64,000 nt of DNA from Psychroflexus sediminis (GTDB lineage Bacteria > Bacteroidota > Bacteroidia > Flavobacteriales > Flavobacteriaceae), in contig NZ_FNCW01000003.1 in NCBI RefSeq assembly GCF_900099815.1, positions 181,756-245,755 on the forward strand. Reading direction: 5' to 3'. The translations under genes and the position numbers were made by a program. How positions within the stretch are numbered: the stretch's first letter is position 1; the number at the start of each line of letters is the position of its first letter. Positions 46,403 through 54,994 of this stretch are shown in pieces. Under the pieces are notes generated by a model, which had not been told where the DNA came from, did not search any database, and saw only the letters and a program-made list of their open reading frames with translations.

Positions 46403-47818
46403 ATGAAAGTTGAACAGATTTATACAGGATGTATTGCTCACGCAGCTTATTATGTTGAAAGTAATGGCGAGGCAGCTATTTTTGACCCCCTTAGAGAAGT
46501 CCAGCCTTATATAGACCAGGCCAATCAGGACCAGGCTCAAATCAAGTATGTGTTTGAAACTCATTTTCACGCTGATTTTGTGAGTGGTCATTTGGATTTA
46601 GCCAAAAAGACTGGAGCCGATATCGTTTACGGACCTACCGCTAAGCCCAATTTTGAGGCACTTATTGCTAAAGACTCTCAAGAATTTAAAGTCGGAGATT
46701 ATACAATTAGGGCTATGCATACGCCAGGGCATACCATGGAATCCACAACCTATTTGCTGATAGATGAAAATGGAAAACCACATGGAATTATTACCGGAGA
46801 CACTTTATTTATTGGAGATGTAGGTCGACCAGATCTTGCTCAGCACGTTATTGCCGACCTAACTGAAGAAAAGCTTGCGGCACATTTATACGATTCCCTT
46901 CGAAATAAAATCATGCCTTTGCCAGATGATTTGATCGTGTATCCCAACCATGGGGCGGGGAGTGCCTGCGGTAAAATGATGAGTCAGGAAACTACAGATA
47001 CCCTGGGAAACCAGAAAAAAACAAATTATGCTTTGCGTCCGGACATGACCAAAGATGAATTTATCAACGAACTTCTTGATGGCTTAGCGCCACCTCCTGG
47101 TTATTTCCCGAAAAATGTATTGATGAATATTCAAGGTTACGAAAGTATTGATGACATCATAGCGAGAGGAGAACAGCCTTTAGAGCCCAATGCTTTCGAA
47201 GCCGCAGCGAATGAAAGCAGGGCATTGATTCTTGACACCCGAGAAGCTAAGGATTTTCACAAAGCATTTATACCAAATAGTGTAAATATTGGATTGGACA
47301 ATAACTTTGCCCAGTGGGTAGGAGAACTCATACCGGATATTAAGCAACAAATTCTTCTCGTTACAGATCCAGGAAAAGAGGAAGAAAGTATTATTCGTTT
47401 GGCCAGAGTTGGTTATGATCATGCAATTGGTTATTTGAAAGGTGGAATGGAGGCTTGGCAAGCATCTGGAAGAGAAATAGATTCAATAGACAGGATAAGT
47501 GTAAAGGAACTGGAAGATAGATTAAAGACCAATTCAGCTAAGGTATTTGATGTGCGCAAGAAAAGTGAATATCAATCTCAGCATCTTAAAAATGCAGAAA
47601 ACACACCTTTAAATGAATTGAACAAGTATTTAGCTGAATTTCCAAAAACTGAATTCATCATCTATTGTGAAGGTGGCTACAGAAGTATGATTGCAGCCTC
47701 AATCTTGAAACAACGCGGAATTGATAAGGTGGTGGATGTGATTGGAGGTTTTGAAGAAATCTTAGAGCATGAAGCTATTCCAATAACCAATTACGTTTGT
47801 CCAACAACTTTGCTATAA
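46403..47818 (+). CDS. Metallo-beta-lactamase/double-rhodanese fusion
   Basis: A 471-residue protein. Residues 1-250 are a persulfide-dioxygenase-like metallo-beta-lactamase domain with the metal motif THFHADFVSGH and further His/Asp ligands in HTPGHTMES and GDTLFIGDVGRPD. Two rhodanese domains follow. The first has LLVTDPGKEE where the catalytic Cys should be, so it is probably inactive. The second has the active loop IYCEGGYRS. It likely handles glutathione-like or bacillithiol persulfides and sulfite, fitting the nearby CysH and YtxJ genes. Preceded by an AT-rich spacer; monocistronic. Confidence 0.88.
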   Translation: MKVEQIYTGCIAHAAYYVESNGEAAIFDPLREVQPYIDQANQDQAQIKYVFETHFHADFVSGHLDLAKKTGADIVYGPTAKPNFEALIAKDSQEFKVGDYTIRAMHTPGHTMESTTYLLIDENGKPHGIITGDTLFIGDVGRPDLAQHVIADLTEEKLAAHLYDSLRNKIMPLPDDLIVYPNHGAGSACGKMMSQETTDTLGNQKKTNYALRPDMTKDEFINELLDGLAPPPGYFPKNVLMNIQGYESIDDIIARGEQPLEPNAFEAAANESRALILDTREAKDFHKAFIPNSVNIGLDNNFAQWVGELIPDIKQQILLVTDPGKEEESIIRLARVGYDHAIGYLKGGMEAWQASGREIDSIDRISVKELEDRLKTNSAKVFDVRKKSEYQSQHLKNAENTPLNELNKYLAEFPKTEFIIYCEGGYRSMIAASILKQRGIDKVVDVIGGFEEILEHEAIPITNYVCPTTLL

Positions 47819-47989
47819 GCAAAAGTTCCAAATTTTAAAAAGCGGTCTCAGAACTTTATTCCTGTTAGCCTCTGCTGGTTTCAGAGTCTTTTACAGTAGT
47901 ATACTAAGATTCTGAAAATAAACCTGCCTGCTGTGTGCAGTTAGGCAGGTTCAGAATGATAATTGGATTTATTTTTTGAGACCGCTTTA
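47819..47989. repeat. Inverted-repeat-bounded block with inner hairpin
   Basis: AAAGCGGTCTCA (47839-47850) and its perfect inverse TGAGACCGCTTT (47977-47988) bound about 150 bases. Inside is AACCTGCC (47921-47928) / GGCAGGTT (47944-47951) followed by TTCAGAATGA, the dispersed repeat pair also seen at 1-320. No coding frame lies inside. It sits 3' of both the MBL/rhodanese gene and the small ORF on the minus strand, so it may also end transcripts. Confidence 0.65.
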
Positions 47990-48115
47990 TTAATAATGAT
48001 AACGGCGTAGGCTGTTCCAGTATTTTAAGCGTGTAGTTTTGAGTTCTAATTTGTGGGCTCTTGATACTGGTTTTCTGCTGGAGTCCAATGCGTTGTTTTC
48101 TACTGTAGTTTCCAT
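47990..48115 (-). CDS. Possible small basic protein, 41 aa
   Basis: An ATG frame of 41 codons and a TAA stop encodes a basic peptide with METTVENNALDSSRKPVS at the start and the C-terminal LKYWNSLRRYHY. The amphipathic, Arg/Tyr/Trp-rich end looks protein-like. It lies 93 bases downstream of cysH on the same strand and could be part of that transcript. I recognise no family. It may also be an accidental frame. Confidence 0.4.
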   Translation of the reverse strand: METTVENNALDSSRKPVSRAHKLELKTTRLKYWNSLRRYHY

Positions 48116-48208
48116 GAGTATTCGTTTTAAAGATTAATATCTATTATATAGACGAATGAAAACTGAATTTGTTACAGTACTATGTAAAACAAAGTAGTAT
48201 TTTTAAAA

Positions 48209-48898
48209 TTATAGATGTAAGCCACATTCGGTTTTGGGGTTATTATTCCAGCGTCCGCTTCTGTCATCGCCTGGAACAGTGCAGTGTTTGCAGCCTATAG
48301 AATGATAGCCTTTGCTCACCAGAGGGTGAAATGGCAGATGATGTTTTCTAATAAAATCATCTCTTTCTTCTTTAGTGACGTCCAGAAGGGGATAAAATTT
48401 TAAGATTTCTCCGCGTTGTTCAAAAATATTCAATGTATTTCTATGGTCACTTTGCCATTCCATAAGACCGGAAACCCAGACGGTGTATTTATTTTTGATG
48501 ACCTCCAGAGGTTTAACCTTATTGATGGAACAGCAAAAATCTGGATTTTTAGACCAGGTTTTATCCTTGGTGGTGAACTCATGCTCATGAGAAAGCGCGC
48601 TAACCGATTTTACATTCAAATGATAGGTTTGACTCAGTTGTTTCTTATAGTCCAAAGTTTCTTCAAAGTGGTATCCCGTATCTATAAAGTATATGACCTG
48701 ATCCGTATTCACTTCTGAAAATAGTTTTAGTAAAAAAGCAGAGGTAGCAGCAAATGAACTGGTTACCATAACTTCAGATTGATCAAAATCTTCGTACAAA
48801 GTTTTAATACGATCAACAATGCTCAGGGATTTGTATTTTTTATTGAGTAGATGTATTTCTTTATCGGAAACACTTCTCTTTTCTGCAATTTCACTCAT
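48209..48898 (-). CDS. cysH: Assimilatory (phospho)adenylyl-sulfate reductase
   Basis: A 229-residue reductase that makes sulfite from APS or PAPS. It has the Cys pair in DFCCSINKVKP, the CxxC in GCKHCTVPGDDRSGRW, and the C-terminal KTECGLHL with the catalytic Cys. The paired CC/CxxC pattern indicates a [4Fe-4S] cluster, so it is the APS-reductase type used by many bacteria. The N-terminal VMVTSSFAATSAFLLKL is the nucleotide-binding loop. It is divergent from the YtxJ gene, with about 130 bases between starts. Confidence 0.95.
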   Translation of the reverse strand: MSEIAEKRSVSDKEIHLLNKKYKSLSIVDRIKTLYEDFDQSEVMVTSSFAATSAFLLKLFSEVNTDQVIYFIDTGYHFEETLDYKKQLSQTYHLNVKSVSALSHEHEFTTKDKTWSKNPDFCCSINKVKPLEVIKNKYTVWVSGLMEWQSDHRNTLNIFEQRGEILKFYPLLDVTKEERDDFIRKHHLPFHPLVSKGYHSIGCKHCTVPGDDRSGRWNNNPKTECGLHL

Positions 48899-49030
48899 TC
48901 TATCTCTAGATATTTTAACTTTGCGAATATAAGTAACTGATTAGTTTTAGACTTTATGTTTTAAGGATAACTTCAGAGCTTACTTCATGGCTGAAAGCAG
49001 CTAGCAGCAAATTTATAAATTAGAACTATT

Positions 49031-49453
49031 ATGGGATTTTTTGATCAACTATTTAATGTTAAGCCAACTCAAACTGCAGATAAGTCAAAAGCATCTGAAT
49101 TTACCTGGCGGACTTTAGATGAGCTTTCCCAATTGGATGCGTTGGAAAAGCTATCGGAAGAAAAACTGGTGGTTATTTTCAAACATTCTGTTTCCTGTGG
49201 AATCAGCCATATGGTTTGGCATCAGTTCCAAAATGAGATAGATTTCAATAACGATAATATAGAGATGCTTTATTTGGATCTCTTGTCACATAGAGATGTG
49301 TCTAACGAAATCACAAGACGTTTCCAGGTCTTGCATCAGTCTCCCCAAATATTAGTTATTAGAAATGGAAAGGTTTTGCACCATGCTTCCCATTCTGCCA
49401 TAAGGCTATCAGATATTAGAAAATTCTTACCTCCATCCAATGAAGTTACTTAA
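49031..49453 (+). CDS. ytxJ: YtxJ-type bacillithiol-system thiol protein
   Basis: A 140-residue thioredoxin-fold protein of the YtxJ/BrxC family, part of bacillithiol-linked redox control. The probable active Cys is in FKHSVSCGIS, with the following LYLDLLSHRDVSNEITRRF and SPQILVIRNGKVLHHASHSAI strands typical of the fold. It suggests that this organism uses bacillithiol. It ends eight bases inside the T9SS cargo gene on the opposite strand (convergent). Confidence 0.88.
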   Translation: MGFFDQLFNVKPTQTADKSKASEFTWRTLDELSQLDALEKLSEEKLVVIFKHSVSCGISHMVWHQFQNEIDFNNDNIEMLYLDLLSHRDVSNEITRRFQVLHQSPQILVIRNGKVLHHASHSAIRLSDIRKFLPPSNEVT

Positions 49454-51596
49454 TAATCAACTTTTTCGTACGGCTTTGTGTGCTGTTTGAAAGTTTAACA
49501 AGGTAAAGGCCAGTAGAAAGCGAACTCACGTTGAGTTTTACTTCTGAATTGGATACACGCTCACTGGCAACTTTCATTTTTTGACCAAGCATAGAAAAGA
49601 CTTCAACGGCTGATTCTTCGCTAGTCATGGGATCATGCCTTAAGTAAACTAATCCACGAGATGATGGATTAGGATATAATTCAAAAACCTCAGATTCAAC
49701 GCTATTTTGAGTACTTAAAGTGACTGGTTCGAATCTTAGTTCAAATCTATCCGATGAACTCGATTCTGCTATTGATTTATCTACAGTGAAGTCAATATTA
49801 TTTCCTCCATTTTCGAGTATAATCATACGGTCTAAATAATTGTCCTTCAAAAAGACCTCATAGCCTTCAATATCAGATAGCTCAATAAGCATGGTGTACT
49901 CCTGGGTAGTGTAATTTCCAATCCAAAACTTAAGTTGTTCTCCAACATCTGGATATTGTCTTTTTTCTATAGCTAAGTAATTAGCATTATTGGACACAAT
50001 ACTGAATGCTTCTTCGTTATTCCATACTTTGGTAGCATCATACTGATTGACTTCGTTGGCATAGTTTTCACTGAATTTGAAACGAACTCCATCAACAACT
50101 TGGTTGTCCTGTTTTCTGGCAAGTGTAAGATCAATTTTACCAATTTGCTCAGGAATACTGAAAACCTGGTTGGATACTGTATTTTTAGTTTTGAATTCTT
50201 CCTTAAAAATTAAAGTAGGAGGAGTCTGCTCACTCGCAGAATTTGCTGTTTCAATAAATACAGATTGATTGGGTTGAATAAACCGAAAGTTTTTTTGAGT
50301 AGTGGAAGTAAAATCTTTCCCGGCAGGAATATATTCCACTGGATTTGTATCCAAATCTACAGTCACATAGCCCCCTCGGGTCTGAAGAGCTGGAGACCAG
50401 GCATAATAGAAATTTCGTTTCAGGTGAGATGAACTTTTCTGCAGGGTTTTCTTAATATCTACTTGAGCTTGATAAGGGTTTCCAACCAAAGAAAAACCGG
50501 CTGGAGTTTTATTCAGTTGGTCTGAGAGATCCACATTACCGACAACAAGTTCTCCTAAACTGCGTAAAGTAGTAGAGCCTTCGTAAGCTGAGTTACTAGT
50601 GTAAATGTTTGTGCTTCGGTCACCTCTTACCAATAAGCTGTAAGCTTTTCCAGCTTTCAGCAGTGTTTGGTCGGTATTGGCAATTGCTTCCCAGTTTCCA
50701 GAACTGGAATTCCAGCTAAATAAAGAAGGATTCCCGGTAAGCGATGCATCAAAACCATTGTTGCCTTGTAGGTTTCCGGTAATATGAGTACCGTAACCTG
50801 GGTTTGGGTTTTTATTCGAATTATAATTATTGACGGTATTATTTACACCTTCTTGCCAGTTGTCCTGTATTGATGCTGCAGAATTCAATGAAGAACTCAG
50901 GTACCTGAATGCTCTATTGGATTTTGATAAATAACGCTCAACTCTTATTGCACCTATAATCCTATTAGAGCCAGCTACCTCTCTTAATATGGCAGTATTT
51001 ACTGAATCTGACTTGAAAGTAATCAGATTTTCTTCCGGAGTAGTTCCTGAGTGATTGGTAATCAAATTTCCGTTAAGCAATTCAATATTTCGAAATACAT
51101 CTAAATTCCCCTGAATTAATTCCACATCGTTTTGATTGTTAATGCTGAGAGAACCGATTTCGGTCCGATTCATGAAGTCAATGACCTGTCGTTCAATACC
51201 AGTAAAAGCAATTTCGCCTTGCTTCGAAAAAACTAAGGGCCTATTGTTTTTTGTGGTGAGTGAGTTGTCAAGTAAATTTAAAATACCAAAGTTGTGAATA
51301 GTTTTATCACCTTTAAAATCAATTCTATCTATATTCAGCTTAACACCTTCACCGACGCAAAGGCTTACATTTTTTCCAAGAACCTCATTCACTAAATTAT
51401 ACTCAAAGTTACCAGTAAAACAAACTGTTTTATCCTCAGTACCTTTTCCAGAATTACCTTGACTACTTGGTATGTTTTGATTTTCATTATCAATCACAAA
51501 ATCACACTCACAGTCAGCTTGTAAATTTTGAGCATACAAATCTGAACTGAACGGATGTAAAGCCATTAACACAATTGCAAGCACTAAAATTCTCAT
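49446..51596 (-). CDS. T9SS-secreted surface protein
   Basis: A 716-residue secreted protein starting at the ATG at 51596 (MRILVLAIVLMALHPFSS); a signal peptide covers about 1-23. The mature body is beta-rich and repetitive-looking without a catalytic signature. The last about 80 residues are a type A T9SS sorting domain (ELYPNPSSRGLVYLRHD, LSSLSTGLYLVKL-like, KKLIIK), which directs export by the type IX system and cell-surface attachment. Function otherwise unknown; an adhesin is plausible. Confidence 0.9.
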   Translation of the reverse strand: MRILVLAIVLMALHPFSSDLYAQNLQADCECDFVIDNENQNIPSSQGNSGKGTEDKTVCFTGNFEYNLVNEVLGKNVSLCVGEGVKLNIDRIDFKGDKTIHNFGILNLLDNSLTTKNNRPLVFSKQGEIAFTGIERQVIDFMNRTEIGSLSINNQNDVELIQGNLDVFRNIELLNGNLITNHSGTTPEENLITFKSDSVNTAILREVAGSNRIIGAIRVERYLSKSNRAFRYLSSSLNSAASIQDNWQEGVNNTVNNYNSNKNPNPGYGTHITGNLQGNNGFDASLTGNPSLFSWNSSSGNWEAIANTDQTLLKAGKAYSLLVRGDRSTNIYTSNSAYEGSTTLRSLGELVVGNVDLSDQLNKTPAGFSLVGNPYQAQVDIKKTLQKSSSHLKRNFYYAWSPALQTRGGYVTVDLDTNPVEYIPAGKDFTSTTQKNFRFIQPNQSVFIETANSASEQTPPTLIFKEEFKTKNTVSNQVFSIPEQIGKIDLTLARKQDNQVVDGVRFKFSENYANEVNQYDATKVWNNEEAFSIVSNNANYLAIEKRQYPDVGEQLKFWIGNYTTQEYTMLIELSDIEGYEVFLKDNYLDRMIILENGGNNIDFTVDKSIAESSSSDRFELRFEPVTLSTQNSVESEVFELYPNPSSRGLVYLRHDPMTSEESAVEVFSMLGQKMKVASERVSNSEVKLNVSSLSTGLYLVKLSNSTQSRTKKLIIK

Positions 51597-51614
51597 ATCT
51601 GAATTTTTTTGCAA

Positions 51615-51932
51615 AACTAAGGTTGAGAATAGATTAGCTTATTTTGTACTTGCCTTAACTATTGAATTATTGCTATTTTATAGTTAAAGTTTTATAAACA
51701 TATAATCGGAAAGCTTTTGATAGCAGGATCTAAGCTTCTATATCGATTGCGTTACTTTTTACTTCTTGGAATGGATTTCATTTTTTCTACAAAAAAAGCA
51801 ATAATTATTAACTTTAAGTATTTAGCACTGATTAGTCTTTAAAACTTGATTTATTTTCACAGGTCAAATTAGAATTAGGTTTGAAATAGAAGATTTATTT
51901 ATTTTATATTGGATTTTTAAACTCTAAAACAC
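51615..51932. other. 318-base AT-rich spacer
   Basis: The gap between the T9SS cargo gene (upstream of its start) and the ankyrin gene. It holds divergent promoters presumably, with TAnnTTTG-like elements not clearly placed. No open frame or hairpin of note was seen. Confidence 0.5.
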
Positions 51933-52397
51933 ATGAAATTAATAGAAGCAGTCAAGAATCAGGATTTTGAAGCCGTAAGGCGATTATTAGATGTTAATCC
52001 AGAGCTAATTAATCAAGCTGATGAAAGAGGCTTTACACCCTTGTTATATGCAACCTATATGGGCAACGAAGAACTGGTCAATTATTTGATGAAATTTAAT
52101 CCCAACCTAAATGCTCAGGATATCTCGGGCAATACTGCTTTGATGGGGGTGAGCTTTAAAGGGAATTTAAAAATGGCCGAATTACTTTTAAAAAAAGGAG
52201 CTGATGTGAATCTCACCAATAAAAAAGGAGCAACGGCAATAATCTATGCGGTAAGTTATAATCAGCCTGATATGGTGAAGTTATTGATGTCTCATGGAGC
52301 AGATATAAGCATTAAAGACCAGGATGGGCTATCTGCCAGGGACCATGCTCGAAACTTAGGTTTTAAGGAAATTGAAGGTTTAGTTAGTCAAGGTTAA
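51933..52397 (+). CDS. Ankyrin-repeat protein
   Basis: A 154-residue protein made of four to five ankyrin repeats, for example DERGFTPLLYATYMGNEELV near residue 30 and DISGNTALMGVSFKGNLKMA near 64, then KKGATAIIYAVSYNQPDMVK. No signal peptide or enzyme domain. It presumably mediates protein binding; in bacteria such proteins sometimes sit beside catalases or toxins, but none is here. It ends at a strong shared terminator. Confidence 0.88.
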   Translation: MKLIEAVKNQDFEAVRRLLDVNPELINQADERGFTPLLYATYMGNEELVNYLMKFNPNLNAQDISGNTALMGVSFKGNLKMAELLLKKGADVNLTNKKGATAIIYAVSYNQPDMVKLLMSHGADISIKDQDGLSARDHARNLGFKEIEGLVSQG

Positions 52398-52409
52398 ATT
52401 CTATAAAAA

Positions 52410-52441
52410 AATAAGCCGAATCTGTAAAGATTCGGCTTATT
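52410..52441. terminator. Bidirectional terminator, ankyrin gene / proteorhodopsin
   Basis: A perfect 14-bp stem, AATAAGCCGAATCT (52410-52423) and AGATTCGGCTTATT (52428-52441), with a GTAA loop. An A run lies to the left and T-rich sequence to the right, between convergent genes. Confidence 0.93.
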
Positions 52442-52462
52442 AATTCAATAAGGTAAGTTGAT

Positions 52463-53194
52463 TTATTTAGAAGATTTGATAGCTAATGAATAAATAACAA
52501 GTCCGAAACCTATTTTATTCACAGCATCTCCAATGTTGTAGACTACATTCATAAAAGAAGCATCTACTCCAAAGTCGTAACCGAATAATCCACCTGGTGT
52601 ACCTAAGATGTAACCGATAGGATAGATAGCCCATCCTACAAGTACAAACCAGCAAAGGATATTGTGAGCTTTCAGTACTTCACCACCTGCTGAGGTTGCC
52701 AATTTCTTAGCTTCACCAAACCAGATAATGTATACAATGATGAAGTAAGCAATACCTGAAGCTAGACCCCACTGCCACGAATATTCCGGAGAAACAGCTT
52801 CACCAAAATAACCTGTTACAAGCATCACAACAGACCAGAAAATCAATTTCCACATCAATGATTTTTTAGCGCCGGCAACTCTTAAGATTAAGAAGAATTC
52901 AACACACATTAATGGGACAGTTAACACCCAGTCTACATATCTAAAGAATGTAGGTGACTCTTGAAAAGCATCCCAGTAATCTCTCATGTAGAAGTAATGA
53001 ACTGCGGCAATGAAAGTAATTAAACCAGAAACTAAAACTGATGTTCTCCACTTTTTATCAAATTGGCTTAATGATAAAAAGAAAAAGGCAGAAGCGGCCA
53101 TCATAGCCATACTGCCTACAAAAAAAGTGAAACCAACATAATCGTCATTTGCGATTTTTGAGACGTCGGCCATTAAATACATAAAAGTTCTCAT
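52463..53194 (-). CDS. Proteorhodopsin, light-driven proton pump
   Basis: A 243-residue seven-helix retinal protein. Helix C carries Asp88, Thr92 and Glu99 (RYVDWVLTVPLMCVEF), the DTE pattern of outward proton pumps (Asp97/Thr101/Glu108 in the reference protein). Met96 occupies the position that tunes colour (residue 105), favouring green light. His66 matches the conserved His75. The retinal lysine is Lys227 in DAVNKIGFG. It would supply proton motive force in the light. The blh gene that makes retinal is divergent, 96 bases away, and a perfect terminator follows. Confidence 0.97.
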   Translation of the reverse strand: MRTFMYLMADVSKIANDDYVGFTFFVGSMAMMAASAFFFLSLSQFDKKWRTSVLVSGLITFIAAVHYFYMRDYWDAFQESPTFFRYVDWVLTVPLMCVEFFLILRVAGAKKSLMWKLIFWSVVMLVTGYFGEAVSPEYSWQWGLASGIAYFIIVYIIWFGEAKKLATSAGGEVLKAHNILCWFVLVGWAIYPIGYILGTPGGLFGYDFGVDASFMNVVYNIGDAVNKIGFGLVIYSLAIKSSK

Positions 53195-53222
53195 AGTACT
53201 AAAATATTTAAGTTTGTTTAAT

Positions 53223-53230
53223 CAAATGTA
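53223..53230 (-). promoter_or_regulatory. Possible -7 element of the proteorhodopsin promoter
   Basis: Read on the minus strand, TACATTTG matches the Bacteroidetes -7 consensus TAnnTTTG, about 28 bases before the ATG. No good -33 TTG box is seen at the usual distance, so this is tentative. Confidence 0.4.
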
Positions 53231-53276
53231 GTAATAAATTAAACACCATTTTTTCCTTTTAAGAAATTTTTTCATT

Positions 53277-53284
53277 TATTTTTG
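53277..53284 (+). promoter_or_regulatory. Possible -7 element of the blh promoter
   Basis: TATTTTTG fits TAnnTTTG and ends seven bases before the blh ATG (53291). Transcription would start at or next to the start codon, so the mRNA might be leaderless. No clear -33 box is visible. Confidence 0.35.
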
Positions 53285-53290
53285 TAAAAT

Positions 53291-54187
53291 ATGAAATTTA
53301 ATAAGAGTATTTTTTTTAAAACAATAATTGCTTTAACCTTTATAGCTTTGGTCCTGCCTGTGTTCTTGTCTCAAGAGGTTCAGTATGTTATAGCCTTTAT
53401 GGGAATCTTTAGTTTCGGTATTTTGCATGGTTCCAATGATCTATTCGTGATTGAAAAATTGAACGATAAGCCTAAACAAAATCAATTTATAAGATCCTTA
53501 TTTATTTATTTAGGTGTGGTCCTCGCCTTTGTGGTTGTTTTTTATGTGATCCCTTTTATAGCGCTGATCGCTTTTGTGTTGATAAGCGGGTACCATTTTG
53601 GAGAACAGCATTTTCATCATAAGATTTCTAACCAAGCATCGGCTTTAGCCTCCTTATTCTATCTGAGTTACGGCTTGCTGGTTTTATTTCTTATCCTTTA
53701 TTTTAACAGCCAAGAAGTCATTCTGATTATTCAGGACATGACGGGTTACCTTGTCTCTGAAAGTCTTCTTCTATACCTGCTTCTGAGTTCATTGCTGGGC
53801 AGCTTAATTTTTTACGTCATTCTTTCAAAGAAAAATGCAGCACTTAAATCTTCAGCTCTTCGCGATGTGCTTTACCTCATTTTGTTTTCAGGCTTATTTT
53901 ACGTGAGTGATGTGGTGTGGAGTTTTGCCGTATATTTTGTGCTGTGGCACAGCTTACCCTCCTTAAAAGATCAAGTTAATTCTCTGTATGGTGAGTTCGA
54001 TTTCAAAAACTTTTTTAAATACTTTAAAAAAGCTTTCCCGTATTGGCTGGCTTCTATTATAGGTATGGGCGTGGTGGTATGGCTATTCAAAGACTCAAAA
54101 AATTTCTTATCCTTAGTCTTTGCTTTTATTGCGGCTATCACATTTCCGCACGTATTTGTTATGAGAAAGCTTTTTGGTCGCGATTAG
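53291..54187 (+). CDS. blh: Beta-carotene 15,15'-dioxygenase, Brp/Blh family
   Basis: A 298-residue integral membrane enzyme, about eight helices, that cleaves beta-carotene into two retinals for the neighbouring proteorhodopsin. Conserved metal-binding His motifs are visible: GILHGSNDLFVIEK near residue 45, SGYHFGEQHFHH near 100 and VLWHSLPSLKDQ near 220. The family requires no signal peptide. It is divergent from the rhodopsin gene and overlaps the end of the ABC ATPase gene on the other strand by four bases. Confidence 0.95.
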   Translation: MKFNKSIFFKTIIALTFIALVLPVFLSQEVQYVIAFMGIFSFGILHGSNDLFVIEKLNDKPKQNQFIRSLFIYLGVVLAFVVVFYVIPFIALIAFVLISGYHFGEQHFHHKISNQASALASLFYLSYGLLVLFLILYFNSQEVILIIQDMTGYLVSESLLLYLLLSSLLGSLIFYVILSKKNAALKSSALRDVLYLILFSGLFYVSDVVWSFAVYFVLWHSLPSLKDQVNSLYGEFDFKNFFKYFKKAFPYWLASIIGMGVVVWLFKDSKNFLSLVFAFIAAITFPHVFVMRKLFGRD

Positions 54188-54993
54188 TCTCCACTGATTT
54201 TCATTTTAAACGTGCGGGAGTGTTCATCGAAAACGATAAAATCTTTCGGGAATAAACCATTAAATGCCCCCTTATGAATCAATTCTGAAGGGGAGCCGCA
54301 GATTACTTGCTGTTTGTCGATGAGAATAATCCTGTCACATAACTGAAGGGCCAGGTTAATTTCATGAGACGCATATAGAATGCTTTTTTGAGAGTTTTTA
54401 ACAATGGATTTCAAAAGCTTTAGGACGTAAGCCTTATGGAACATGTCCAGATGCGTGGTGGGTTCATCCATTAAGATCAGTGCTGTATCCTGGGCCAAGG
54501 CTCTTGCGATTAAGACTTTCTGAAATTGGCCATCGCTTAGGGACTGGCATAATTTATCTTTTTTCTGAAGTAAATCCACCTGGATTAGGGCCTGGTGTAC
54601 CTTTTCAACATCCTTCTGACTTAAGTGTCCCAGCCAGTTGGTATAGGGATGTCTGCCTAAAGCCACCAGTTCCATGACCGTTAATTGCTTTGAAACGTGC
54701 TCATTGGTCAAAACCAAACTCATAAAGGAACCTAAACCTTTTAAATCCAGCTCAGACAACAAATGGTTGTCAATCTTTACACTCCCTGCCAAAGCAGGAA
54801 TCTGACCGGATAAGGTTTTCAGCAAAGTAGATTTCCCGGAGCCGTTGATACCAATTAAAGCTACCAGTTCACCGGCTTTGATCTCGAAATTAATAGCCTC
54901 AGCCACAGAAATCACCTCTTTTTTTTGACTGTAGCCAATATGTAAGGAGGACGTGGAAAGTAAAATGTTATCGGGATTGAGTTCTGAAGACAT
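54184..54993 (-). CDS. ABC transporter ATPase, FecE/BtuD type
   Basis: A 269-residue ATPase of a periplasmic-binding-protein-dependent importer. Walker A is GINGSGKST, the signature is SLSDGQFQKVLIARAL, and Walker B is LILMDEPTTHLD, followed by the switch His in SHEINLA. The LSDGQ signature is typical of the iron-siderophore/cobalamin class. It forms a three-gene unit with the permease (one base away) and the binding protein, and cobalamin is the favoured substrate because of the riboswitch-controlled receptor divergent from the unit. Confidence 0.92.
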   Translation of the reverse strand: MSSELNPDNILLSTSSLHIGYSQKKEVISVAEAINFEIKAGELVALIGINGSGKSTLLKTLSGQIPALAGSVKIDNHLLSELDLKGLGSFMSLVLTNEHVSKQLTVMELVALGRHPYTNWLGHLSQKDVEKVHQALIQVDLLQKKDKLCQSLSDGQFQKVLIARALAQDTALILMDEPTTHLDMFHKAYVLKLLKSIVKNSQKSILYASHEINLALQLCDRIILIDKQQVICGSPSELIHKGAFNGLFPKDFIVFDEHSRTFKMKISGD

Positions 54994-54994
54994 T

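Noticed and set aside
49720-49745. Sequence resembling a tRNA T-arm (GGTTCGAATC)
   Set aside because: Falls within the T9SS cargo gene and has no matching acceptor, D-arm or anticodon structure around it.
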